Assembly (NCBI GenBank): GCA_937885015.1
Contig: CALAAS010000004.1
Coordinates: 1 to 64,000, forward strand
Direction of reading: 5' to 3'
DNA length: 64,000 nt
DNA from: an uncultured Clostridium sp.
GTDB taxonomy: Bacteria; Bacillota; Clostridia; Lachnospirales; Lachnospiraceae
Part shown: positions 7,854 to 14,170 of the stretch, in pieces
Numbering within the stretch: the stretch's first letter is position 1
Layout: each line of letters opens with the position of its first letter
Notes under the pieces: model-generated
Told to the model about the DNA's origin: nothing
Databases searched by the model: none
What the model saw: the letters and a program-made list of their open reading frames with translations, nothing else
Made by a program: the position numbers and the translations under genes

Positions 7854-8981
7854 ATGGAACCAATTGTTTATACAAAAAGAATCGGTCACCTTTTCGAGAA
7901 GGTCACTGATTTAGAAAATATAAAGACAGCAATCAAGAACGCATCCAAAAGAAAAATGAACCGGTCATCTGTGCAAAGAGTCCTGGCAGACATTGATGGC
8001 CACGCCTTAAAGATTCAGAGAATGCTGCTAGAGGAAACCTTCGTGCCAAAACCATACACAATCAGAGAGATCAACGATGGAATCAAGCGAAAGAAAAGAA
8101 TCATAGCAGTTCCGAGATTCTATCCGGATCAGTGCATTCACCATGCATTCGTTCAGGTTTTCAAAGAAATCGTTATGCATAGCGCATACGAGTACAACTG
8201 TGGATGCGTGCCAGGAAAAGGAACCGACGGAGCAAAGAAGGCCATCGAGAAGTGGATCAGAAAGGATCCTGCAGGTACAAGCAAAGTCCTGAAGCTCGAT
8301 GTGAAGAAATGCTACCCGTCCATGAGCCATGAGGTATTGAGACAGAAGCTCCGGAAGAGAATCAAGGATCGTAGGTTTTTAAGACTTGCAGATATCCTGA
8401 TTTGTAGCTTCCAGCAGCCAATGGCCACAGGAGAGCGAATGCTCCCGGAGGCAGATGCGGTAGGGATTCCAGTAGGGCTCTACACATCCCCATGGTTCTG
8501 CAACTTTTTCTTTCAGGACATCGACCACCTCATCAGGAGAGTATGTGGAGTAAGGCATTCCACACGCTACGTCGATGATATGGTCTTGTTCGATACATCA
8601 AAGAAGAGACTGCACCAGGCTCTGCGGACCATTGCAAAAGAGCTGGGAAAGGTAAAAATGAGAGTAAAGGAGAACTGGCAGGTGTTCCACCTACGCATAC
8701 GTCCACTGGACTTCTTAGGTTTTAAATTCCATCATGGATACACGACCATCCGAAAGTCCATCATGCTCCGGATATCCCGGAAGGCGAGAACCGTGTCCAA
8801 GAAGCCGTATATCTCGATAACCAACGCCAGCGGAATGGTCAGCTACATGGGATATGTTCAGAATTCAGATTCGAGGCAATTCTATGAGAAGTATGTGCAG
8901 CCCTTCGTAAACATCAAGAAACTGAAAGGAGTAATAAGCAATGAAAACAGAAAGCACAATCAAACCATCTGTGAAGTTTGA
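7854..8981 (+). CDS. DGR reverse transcriptase
   Basis: A 375-residue reverse transcriptase. Motif A is LKLDVKKCYPSM (Asp149), the catalytic motif C is RYVDDMVLF (Asp241, Asp242), and the motif B region reads GIPVGLYTSP (204-213), where DGR enzymes usually have a GN-x-TSQ-like sequence. No maturase or endonuclease domain is present, and the size is normal for DGR RTs. The start at 7854 is chosen because AAGGA lies 5 bases upstream and the RT fold begins soon after; an earlier in-frame start at 7683 would put the structured RNA in the coding region. Inferred role: copying TR RNA with adenine errors into cDNA that replaces VR. Confidence 0.95.
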   Translation: MEPIVYTKRIGHLFEKVTDLENIKTAIKNASKRKMNRSSVQRVLADIDGHALKIQRMLLEETFVPKPYTIREINDGIKRKKRIIAVPRFYPDQCIHHAFVQVFKEIVMHSAYEYNCGCVPGKGTDGAKKAIEKWIRKDPAGTSKVLKLDVKKCYPSMSHEVLRQKLRKRIKDRRFLRLADILICSFQQPMATGERMLPEADAVGIPVGLYTSPWFCNFFFQDIDHLIRRVCGVRHSTRYVDDMVLFDTSKKRLHQALRTIAKELGKVKMRVKENWQVFHLRIRPLDFLGFKFHHGYTTIRKSIMLRISRKARTVSKKPYISITNASGMVSYMGYVQNSDSRQFYEKYVQPFVNIKKLKGVISNENRKHNQTICEV

Positions 8982-9336
8982 AATCGAAGCCTTTCCGGAA
9001 AGGGAAGGAGTGGAGTGCACAGTCGTATTGTACGACAATGTGCAGGGACCATTTGAAAAGGATTCTATCCAGGAAGGAGCTGTCTCAGAGCCGTATTATA
9101 CATACGACCGTTTCGAGGTGAAAACAAAATTCCATAGCGGCCTAAAAGACAATGTAGAAGCGAGTGTATCCCTTTGGATTGAGAAAGCGAAAAAGGAAGA
9201 AGCAGCTCAGAAAGAGCCTACAGAAATGGAGGCATTAAAGAAAGAGGTCGCTACTCTTAGAAAAGAAAACAGAGACCTGAATGCAGTTGTTGACGAGTTA
9301 ATCATTGCAAGCTTGGGAGGTGACGCACTTGTATAG
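8941..9336 (+). CDS. Small phage protein, beta-rich with coiled coil
   Basis: A 131-residue protein of unknown function. Residues 1-80 look beta-rich, and residues 95-125 form a Glu/Lys-rich coiled coil (EMEALKKEVATLRKENRDLN). It starts inside the end of the RT gene in another frame with an AAAGGAG site upstream. Its position next to the XkdX-like gene suggests a tail-fibre-region accessory protein. It does not resemble the DGR accessory protein Avd, which is a basic four-helix bundle. Confidence 0.75.
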   Translation: MKTESTIKPSVKFEIEAFPEREGVECTVVLYDNVQGPFEKDSIQEGAVSEPYYTYDRFEVKTKFHSGLKDNVEASVSLWIEKAKKEEAAQKEPTEMEALKKEVATLRKENRDLNAVVDELIIASLGGDALV

Positions 9337-9460
9337 TAGATTAAAAAGACTTTATCATGCTGGCCGTTTAACAGACGAGGCCCTGGCTACTGCAGTAACA
9401 AGAGAATGGATCACAGAAGATGAGAAGCAGGAAATCATCAGAACAAAGCCGGCAGCATAA
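9329..9460 (+). CDS. XkdX-family small phage protein
   Basis: A 43-residue protein starting with TTG, eight bases after GGAGG. The sequence SRLKRLYHAGRLTDEAL, then ATAVTREWITEDEKQEI has the pattern of XkdX proteins (a short helix, the R/KLYxxGxLT segment, then VxxGWITxExxxEI). XkdX proteins are about 40-55 residues and are found after tail fibre genes in PBSX-like phages; their function is not known. The start overlaps the end of the upstream gene. Confidence 0.75.
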   Translation: MYSRLKRLYHAGRLTDEALATAVTREWITEDEKQEIIRTKPAA

Positions 9461-9500
9461 CCATTTCAGATGCAGCCATCGCAGCGGCGTGGTCTGCAGA

Positions 9501-9623
9501 ATGAATCTGAAGGAATGCACCGGCAAGGCTTGTACCAGATATGGAACGTGCGGCGAATGCGAGTGCTACTACATACCTCCAGGACAGGAACCGTGCCGGA
9601 GCTGCCGCTGGAATACACAATAA
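9501..9623 (+). CDS. Cysteine-rich small phage protein
   Basis: A 40-residue protein with seven cysteines (CTGKACTRYGTCGECECYY, then CRSC), arranged in CxxCxC and CxxC pairs that could bind zinc. I do not recognise the family. The frame is open upstream to 9420, so a longer form of 67 residues is possible; the shorter start is preferred because it does not overlap the XkdX-like gene. The ribosome-binding site is weak in either case. Confidence 0.5.
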   Translation: MNLKECTGKACTRYGTCGECECYYIPPGQEPCRSCRWNTQ

Positions 9624-9638
9624 GAGAGGAACGCTGAG

Positions 9639-10148
9639 ATGGATAACTTCATAGACGTGTTCGGAGATGTCACAGTAAGCAGAGCAGCGGTGGTCATAGC
9701 CGCCCTGCTCTTCCTGGTTGGATGCTACCGGAAGATATCAAAGTATTTCGGGCAGAAGGCAATCAATGATTACAAGCAAAACGAGCAGATCCAGGAAGTC
9801 ATAGATCAGTCAAAGCACTATCCTGAGTGGAGACAGCAGAGCATCGACATTCAGGCCAAGTTGACTGAACAGATCGAAACCATCATCGGGAAAATGGAGG
9901 GGCTGGAAAAAGCAAATGGAGAAGGCATGGCCTACACATGGAGATACCGGATCCTTCGATTCAATGATGAGGTGAGACAGGGAACAAGACATACAAAGGA
10001 ACACTTCGACCAAATTCTGGAGGACATCGACAGCTATGAAAGTTTCTGTCGAGAGAATCCTAAATTCCCTAACAACAAAGCAGTGATCGCAATTAAGAAT
10101 ATCAAAGACGTTTACGATAAGTGCGTCGAGGAAAACGATTTCTTATAG
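9639..10148 (+). CDS. Membrane-anchored phage protein of the lysis region
   Basis: A 169-residue protein with one N-terminal membrane segment (AAVVIAALLFLVGCY, about residues 18-32) and a helical, charged remainder. Residues 95-165 include YTWRYRILRFNDEVRQG and KHFDQILEDIDSYESFC-like sequence that recurs in clostridial phages just before the holin. Function is not known; it may be a holin-associated or spanin-like membrane protein, but that is only position-based. The ATG follows AGAGAGGAACGCTGAG. Confidence 0.7.
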   Translation: MDNFIDVFGDVTVSRAAVVIAALLFLVGCYRKISKYFGQKAINDYKQNEQIQEVIDQSKHYPEWRQQSIDIQAKLTEQIETIIGKMEGLEKANGEGMAYTWRYRILRFNDEVRQGTRHTKEHFDQILEDIDSYESFCRENPKFPNNKAVIAIKNIKDVYDKCVEENDFL

Positions 10149-10169
10149 CATGCAATGTATTTCGGGAGG

Positions 10170-10186
10170 CGGACATGACGTGTCCG
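10170..10186 (+). other. Hairpin before the holin gene
   Basis: CGGACA and TGTCCG form a 6-bp stem with loop TGACG, followed by TTT and then the holin ribosome-binding site AAAAAGGAGG. A similar hairpin precedes the endolysin. It could be a weak terminator or an RNA processing site. Confidence 0.4.
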
Positions 10187-10215
10187 TTTCCCACTCAAAA
10201 AAGGAGGAAACACAC

Positions 10216-10539
10216 ATGAACGCTGAAATTTTAATACAGTATGTAACCTATGCCTTAGTGGCAATCGGAGTCCTGGCCTTTCTGGTCAGCGCAATCACCC
10301 AGGTGATCAAGGAGATGCCTGGTCTTAAAAACATTCAGACAAATGCAGTCGCACTCGTGATCGCATTGATCCTCTGCCCCGTGGCAGTCGTGATTCTTTG
10401 CATTTACATGAAAGTGCAGCTCGTCTGGTACTACTTCGTCGGAGCAGTAGTCGCAGCATTCCTGGTATATTTAGTGGCAACCGGAGGCTGGGAAAAGGTA
10501 TCCGAAATGTGGAATCGCACTCATTACAAGAAAAAATAA
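10216..10539 (+). CDS. Phage holin
   Basis: A 107-residue protein with three predicted membrane segments: about 8-30 (VTYALVAIGVLAFLVSAITQV), 44-65 (AVALVIALILCPVAVVILCI) and 72-92 (YYFVGAVVAAFLVYLVA), ending in a basic tail (HYKKK). The size, the helix count, and the place directly before the endolysin match a phage holin, which makes pores for lysin release. The start ATG at 10216 is chosen for its perfect AAGGAGG site; an upstream in-frame start at 10150 lacks one. Confidence 0.85.
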   Translation: MNAEILIQYVTYALVAIGVLAFLVSAITQVIKEMPGLKNIQTNAVALVIALILCPVAVVILCIYMKVQLVWYYFVGAVVAAFLVYLVATGGWEKVSEMWNRTHYKKK

Positions 10540-10550
10540 CACGAGCCATG

Positions 10551-10569
10551 GCGAACATATCGTGTCCGC
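10551..10569 (+). other. Hairpin before the endolysin gene
   Basis: GCGAACA and TGTCCGC pair at six of seven positions around the loop TATCG, followed by TTTTA and the endolysin ribosome-binding site. It resembles the hairpin at 10170-10186 in sequence and placement. Confidence 0.35.
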
Positions 10570-10598
10570 TTTTACAAAAAAGAAAAGAGGGATAACAC

Positions 10599-12161
10599 AT
10601 GGAGAAACAAGAATTTATAAAGAAAATAGCGGCGTTTGTTCAGAAATACGCTCCGCAGTATGGCATCAAGGTACATAGCCCTATCATCGCCCAGGCAATC
10701 CTGGAATCAGGGTGGGGAGAAAGCAAGCTATCAGCAAAGTATCACAATTACTTCGGTCTGAAATGCGGAACCAAATGGACAGGCCCATCCGTAAACATGA
10801 CAACCCAGGAAGAGTACCAGCCTGGAGTTCACACGACCATCAAGGACAACTTCAGGGTTTATGGATCCATGGAAGAAGGCGTGAAGGGATACTTTGAATT
10901 TATCCAGCTGGCAAGATACCAGAATCTTCGGGGCATTACGGATCCGCAGAAGTACCTCGAAACCATCAAAGCAGATGGGTACGCAACAAGCTCCACATAT
11001 GTGGAAAACAATATGAGACTTGTACACCAGTACAATTTGACACAATACGATAAGGAGGAAGTATCTATGGGAAGAACAGCACAAGACGTCCTGAACGTCA
11101 TGAGAGGATGGCTGGGATACAGCGAAGCAAATGGCAAATTTAGACAGATCATCGATCTGTACAATTCCGTGAAACCTTTACCAAGAGGATATGCAGTGAA
11201 ATACACAGATGAATGGTGCGACACAACCGTGTCTGCAGCGGGCATTAAGGCAGGATGCAGCGACCTGATCGGAAGAGAATGCGGATGCGAGCAGCACGTG
11301 AAGATTTTTCAGAGCATGGGAATCTGGATCGAGGACGGCACCATCACTCCGATTCCAGGAGACATCATCCTTTATAACTGGGATCAGGGATACCAGCCAA
11401 ACAATGGATATTCTGATCACATCGGATTTGTTGAGAGCGTGTCAGGCAATCAGATCACCTGTATCGAAGGAAATAAAGGAGAGGCCGTGGCAAGACGTGT
11501 CCTCACAGTAGGAAACGGAAATATCAGAGGATATGCCCGTCCACGATATGCGGCAGGAGGAGCACCGGTGCAGCCATCTACTCCTTCAAAGTCCATCACA
11601 GAAGTAGCGAAGGAAGTAATCGCTGGATCCTGGGGAAACGGCCAGGACAGAGTGAACCGCTTAAAAGCAGCGGGCTACAACTCAGATGCAGTTCAGGCAG
11701 AGGTGAATAGAATCCTCGGCGGACAGCCATCCAAACCGGCTCTTAAGCCAATCACAGAGGTGGCAAAGGAGGTCGTAGCAGGCAAGTGGGGAAACGGCCA
11801 GGACCGTATCAATAAATTGACTGCAGCGGGTTACAACCCAAACACTATCCAGGCAGAGGTGAACCGCCTCGTAGGCGGAGCGGCTCCAAAGAAGTCAGAA
11901 GACGAGATCGCAAAGGAAGTCCTCGCGGGCAAGTGGGGAAATGGCCAGGACCGTATCAACAAGCTGACAGCAGCAGGCTACAACGTTCAGAGCATCCAGA
12001 ACAAAGTCAACCGGTTAGCCGGCGGAGGAAAATCCGTAGACACCGTAGCACGTGAAGTTATTCAGGGAAAATGGGGAAACGGACAAGACAGAGTAAACCG
12101 CTTAAGAGCAGCAGGATTCGATCCGAACGCAGTACAAGCTAGAGTAAATCAGTTATTGTAA
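10599..12161 (+). CDS. Two-domain endolysin: glucosaminidase, CHAP and four CW_7 repeats
   Basis: A 520-residue lysin. Residues 1-150 are a GH73-type glucosaminidase (AQAILESGWGESKLS with the likely catalytic Glu36; YHNYFGLKCG). Residues 160-320 are a CHAP amidase/endopeptidase domain (WCDTTVSAAG with Cys207; SDHIGFVES with His274). Residues 330-520 carry four CW_7 (Cpl-7-like) wall-binding repeats, each with a GxWGNGQDRxNxLxAAG core. The two enzymes would cut glycan and peptide bonds of peptidoglycan. A strong internal ribosome-binding site lies between the enzymes. It follows the holin, as expected for a lysis cassette. Confidence 0.93.
   Translation: MEKQEFIKKIAAFVQKYAPQYGIKVHSPIIAQAILESGWGESKLSAKYHNYFGLKCGTKWTGPSVNMTTQEEYQPGVHTTIKDNFRVYGSMEEGVKGYFEFIQLARYQNLRGITDPQKYLETIKADGYATSSTYVENNMRLVHQYNLTQYDKEEVSMGRTAQDVLNVMRGWLGYSEANGKFRQIIDLYNSVKPLPRGYAVKYTDEWCDTTVSAAGIKAGCSDLIGRECGCEQHVKIFQSMGIWIEDGTITPIPGDIILYNWDQGYQPNNGYSDHIGFVESVSGNQITCIEGNKGEAVARRVLTVGNGNIRGYARPRYAAGGAPVQPSTPSKSITEVAKEVIAGSWGNGQDRVNRLKAAGYNSDAVQAEVNRILGGQPSKPALKPITEVAKEVVAGKWGNGQDRINKLTAAGYNPNTIQAEVNRLVGGAAPKKSEDEIAKEVLAGKWGNGQDRINKLTAAGYNVQSIQNKVNRLAGGGKSVDTVAREVIQGKWGNGQDRVNRLRAAGFDPNAVQARVNQLL
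11052..11069 (+). promoter_or_regulatory. Internal ribosome-binding site and ATG inside the endolysin gene
   Basis: AAGGAGG (11052-11058) stands 8 bases before an in-frame ATG (11067, Met157 of the endolysin), exactly at the boundary between the glucosaminidase and CHAP domains. Translation from here would give a 364-residue CHAP plus CW_7 isoform. Internal start sites giving shorter lysin forms are known for several clostridial and streptococcal endolysins. Confidence 0.7.
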
Positions 12162-12169
12162 AAAAAAAG

Positions 12170-12199
12170 AAAGCCGGGAGCATTTAAGCTCCTGGCTTT
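12170..12199. terminator. Terminator after the endolysin
   Basis: AAAGCCGGGAGC pairs with GCTCCTGGCTTT across the loop ATTTAA (12 bp with one G-T pair), preceded by a run of A and followed by T. It separates the rightward lysis genes from the leftward gene ending at 12199 and can act in both directions. Confidence 0.85.
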
Positions 12200-12432
12200 T
12201 AGGCATTTAGATCGGAGACGTATCCCTCCGGAAAAATAAATATGAACCACACCTGCTGCGGATCTAGATGGTAGCGCTCAGCAATCATTCGGATATGCTT
12301 TACATTGAACTGCTGCCGACCATTCCAGATGGTGGAGAAATTCGGAACCGACATGCCAAGATAGACAGCCAGGTCCTTATTCAGATCACCGTGAGCCTTC
12401 ATGTGTTTTTTTAATAATTCTTTATTAAACAT
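12199..12432 (-). CDS. Small HTH regulator (XRE-like), phage-encoded
   Basis: A 77-residue protein with a helix-turn-helix of the XRE/Cro type: LNKDLAVYLGMSVPNFSTIWNGRQQFNVKHIRMIAERYHL. The pattern of an initial helix, a short turn and the NFSTIWNGR recognition helix fits small phage or ICE regulators. It is transcribed leftward, against the structural genes, and stands alone here. It could regulate the lysogeny state or the small leftward genes nearby. The ATG follows GAAAGGAAGG. Confidence 0.75.
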   Translation of the reverse strand: MFNKELLKKHMKAHGDLNKDLAVYLGMSVPNFSTIWNGRQQFNVKHIRMIAERYHLDPQQVWFIFIFPEGYVSDLNA

Positions 12433-12703
12433 TTTTATTCCTTCCTTTCTGAAAGAAAAGTACCGTGGAGCGGTTCAATTAAGCTGTGCGGAGAACCTGC
12501 TGAAAACCCAGGATAGAATTTATACAATCATAGGCTACGCCTTTCTGACCATTGGCCGGGTGCAAAGTTTACGAGGACGTCCAGCAAGGCCGGACCTTCA
12601 GGTTTTCACATTAAAAACCAGGAAAACTTGTCATCTAATATTCCACGGTACCCGTCGCACTTCTTCCTGCAGGGCTTCGGACCTGCCATCGGCGGTTTAA
12701 TAC
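12433..12703. other. Intergenic stretch without a gene
   Basis: About 270 bp between two leftward genes. I find no convincing coding sequence on either strand. The right part must hold the promoter of the HTH gene, but no clear -35/-10 pair stands out. Confidence 0.5.
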
Positions 12704-12721
12704 CGGAGGCCTAAGCCTCCG
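12704..12721 (-). terminator. Hairpin at the end of a leftward gene
   Basis: CGGAGGC, loop of 4, GCCTCCG: a 7-bp stem that overlaps the stop codon of the gene at 12711-12965. On the leftward strand it is followed by GTATT, so it is a plausible but weak terminator. Confidence 0.5.
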
Positions 12722-12965
12722 CACGTTTTAATCTGAATACACTGTACAGATAAGCACCGGAAACATCAGAAACGATTTCAACGTTTGTAAGTTTTTCAAG
12801 AGCCGTAGACATCGGAGTGCCATACGTCCCACGCTCCCATAATCCGGAACGTTCTGCCATGTTCCAAAAACAACCGGTTTCGATGGCTCCATTTTCAAAA
12901 GGAACGTGCTTTCTGAATGCAGATTTTATAAAGTTTTCACACCATTCAATTCTTACTTTTTTCAT
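12711..12965 (-). CDS. Hypothetical phage protein (84 aa)
   Basis: An 84-residue protein of unknown function, with ENFIKSAFRKHVPFENGAIE and GTYGTPMSTALEKLTNVE as recognisable stretches. It has a GGGAGGAC ribosome-binding site and begins 3 bases after the stop of the 54-residue gene upstream, so the two form one leftward unit. I do not recognise a domain. The location near the prophage end suggests an accessory (moron-like) gene. Confidence 0.65.
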   Translation of the reverse strand: MKKVRIEWCENFIKSAFRKHVPFENGAIETGCFWNMAERSGLWERGTYGTPMSTALEKLTNVEIVSDVSGAYLYSVFRLKRAEA

Positions 12966-12968
12966 GAT

Positions 12969-13133
12969 TTAGTCCTCCCATAATTCAATGTCGTGAATTT
13001 CGATACAGGATCCGAATTGATCCTTTGCAGCCTTTCTGGCCTGCGCTTTCGTATCGACGTAAGCTCTGACGACGTCCCAACCGCCGCCAGGATAGCTCCA
13101 GGTTACCAAGTAAACACGGTTTGTTTTCCTCAT
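12969..13133 (-). CDS. Hypothetical phage protein (54 aa)
   Basis: A 54-residue protein: RKTNRVYLVTWSYPGGGWD, then VDTKAQARKAAKDQFG and an acidic end. The ATG follows GGAGGTATGAACC. The pattern of a beta strand with Trp/Gly and a following Ala-rich helix resembles small single-domain phage proteins with a nucleic-acid- or protein-binding beta-beta-alpha layout, but no function can be named. It is read leftward in one unit with the 84-residue gene. Confidence 0.65.
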   Translation of the reverse strand: MRKTNRVYLVTWSYPGGGWDVVRAYVDTKAQARKAAKDQFGSCIEIHDIELWED

Positions 13134-13145
13134 GGTTCATACCTC

Positions 13146-13367
13146 CTACAATCTGTTCAGTGCGCGTGTCGCATTTTTGAAGCAAAGTTCTTTTTTATCG
13201 TTTGAGAACTCATGACGTGAAACCTGTTTGTAAATCGTTCTGGCCTTGCGGCAAAGGCTCCAGCGTACACAGTTATCATCGAGGATGCAAGTAATTTTTG
13301 AATTCCCAACAACGCCCTCGTAGATTTCTGAAAAGCCATAACGCTCAACTTTTACTAATTCCTTCAT
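13146..13367 (-). CDS. Hypothetical phage protein (73 aa)
   Basis: A 73-residue protein of unknown function. It has an N-terminal beta-rich part (KELVKVERYGFSEIYEG) and an Arg/Lys-rich helical C-terminus with three cysteines. The ATG at 13367 is chosen over an upstream TTG because the GGAGG site is 8 bases away from it. It is the first of three closely spaced leftward genes behind the promoter at 13415-13443. Confidence 0.6.
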   Translation of the reverse strand: MKELVKVERYGFSEIYEGVVGNSKITCILDDNCVRWSLCRKARTIYKQVSRHEFSNDKKELCFKNATRALNRL

Positions 13368-13414
13368 AACCAAGACCTCCGATTCATTTATTTGCTTTCC
13401 TTTAGGTTGTCTGT

Positions 13415-13443
13415 ATATTAGCTCTGATACCGGTACTATTCAA
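13415..13443 (-). promoter_or_regulatory. Promoter of the small leftward prophage genes
   Basis: On the leftward strand TTGAAT (13438-13443) and TAATAT (13415-13420) are 17 bp apart, 48 bases before the start of the 73-residue gene. This is a good vegetative-type match. Confidence 0.6.
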
Positions 13444-13511
13444 GTTATTTATAACCGTAATTTACACAAAGATCTCGGCCGGTTTTTGGTGGTAATTAGT
13501 ATAATTTATAA

Positions 13512-13700
13512 CTACCTGGAAGCCATGGATCCGTCCGGAAAGAACCGGCGCATCTGGTACCGGCCAGCCCAGGTAAAAGATACCAGAGCCATCTGGCCGG
13601 ATGCCGCAGCTTCCTGCCGGGCAGCTCGGAAAGCCTGGTCCTGGCTCTGCGTTTCCATATAGAAGCCACCAGCACCGTGCACACGATAGATCACATTCAT
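13512..13700 (-). CDS. Hypothetical phage protein at the prophage end (62 aa)
   Basis: A 62-residue protein: NVIYRVHGAGGFYMETQSQD, an Ala/Arg-rich helix (QAFRAARQEAAASGQ) and a final strand. The ATG follows GGAGGTGTCTTT. It resembles the 54-residue gene in layout (strand with Gly-rich turn, Ala-rich helix, strand). It is the outermost phage gene before the host junction and is read leftward, away from the junction. Function is unknown. Confidence 0.6.
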   Translation of the reverse strand: MNVIYRVHGAGGFYMETQSQDQAFRAARQEAAASGQMALVSFTWAGRYQMRRFFPDGSMASR

Positions 13701-13734
13701 AAAGACACCTCCGTAAATTTACTTTCACTTTTTT

Positions 13735-13743
13735 ATATTGCGG
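13735..13743. other. Right prophage-host junction (attR region)
   Basis: AT-rich phage sequence ends at TTTTTATATTG and host tadA/cpaF coding sequence begins at CGGGCGGATCGG. In related ATPases the codons before this Arg usually encode Leu-Arg-Met, so the change occurs just before or at this base triplet. The matching left junction and the core repeat lie outside the window, so exact borders cannot be fixed. Confidence 0.65.
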
Positions 13744-14163
13744 GCGGATCGGATAATAGTTGGAGAGGTGAGAGGGCCGGAGGCTCTGGAGATGTTGCAG
13801 GCCATGAATACCGGCCATGACGGTTCCCTTTCCACTGGTCATGCCAACAGCGCTGCAGACATGCTGGCCCGCTTGGAAACCATGGTTTTAATGGCAGCAG
13901 ATCTTCCACTCCCTGCTGTTCGGAGCCAGATTGCTTCGGCGTTAGATCTGATGATACATGTGGGGCGCCTTCGGGATGGAAGCCGGAGAGTTTTGGAGAT
14001 GACGGAGGTAACGGGATATGAAAACGGAGAAATTAGTCTTTCGCCTCTTTACCAGTTCCGGGAAAGAGAAGGAGCGGAAGTCGGGGGCCTGGAGGGAGAG
14101 CTTGTGCAGGTTGGGTGTCTTGAAAGGGTCGAAAAGCTCAAAGCAGGGGGATTCTCCCTGTAA
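13738..14163 (+). pseudogene. cpaF: Tad pilus ATPase (TadA/CpaF), 3' part split off by the prophage
   Basis: Only about 141 C-terminal codons of a type II/IV secretion ATPase remain. The sequence starts within the Walker B region (RADRIIVGEVRGPEALEML), followed by AMNTGHDGSLSTGHANSA and an LETMVLMAADLPLPAVRSQIASALDLMIHVGRL block, all typical of CpaF/TadA. Full members have roughly 400 or more residues, and the Walker A half is absent. The missing half should lie beyond the other end of the prophage. The protein would power pilus assembly for the genes that follow. The first codon shown (TTG) is not a true start. Confidence 0.9.
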
Positions 14164-14170
14164 TTACATT

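Noticed and set aside
11580..12161. Direct repeats at the end of the endolysin gene as a possible CRISPR or mobile repeat
   Set aside because: They encode four CW_7 wall-binding repeats in one frame, with codon-level divergence between units.
13462..13842. A 126-codon leftward frame crossing the prophage-host junction
   Set aside because: It crosses from phage DNA into the tadA remnant on the opposite strand, has no ribosome-binding site, and overlaps two better-supported genes.
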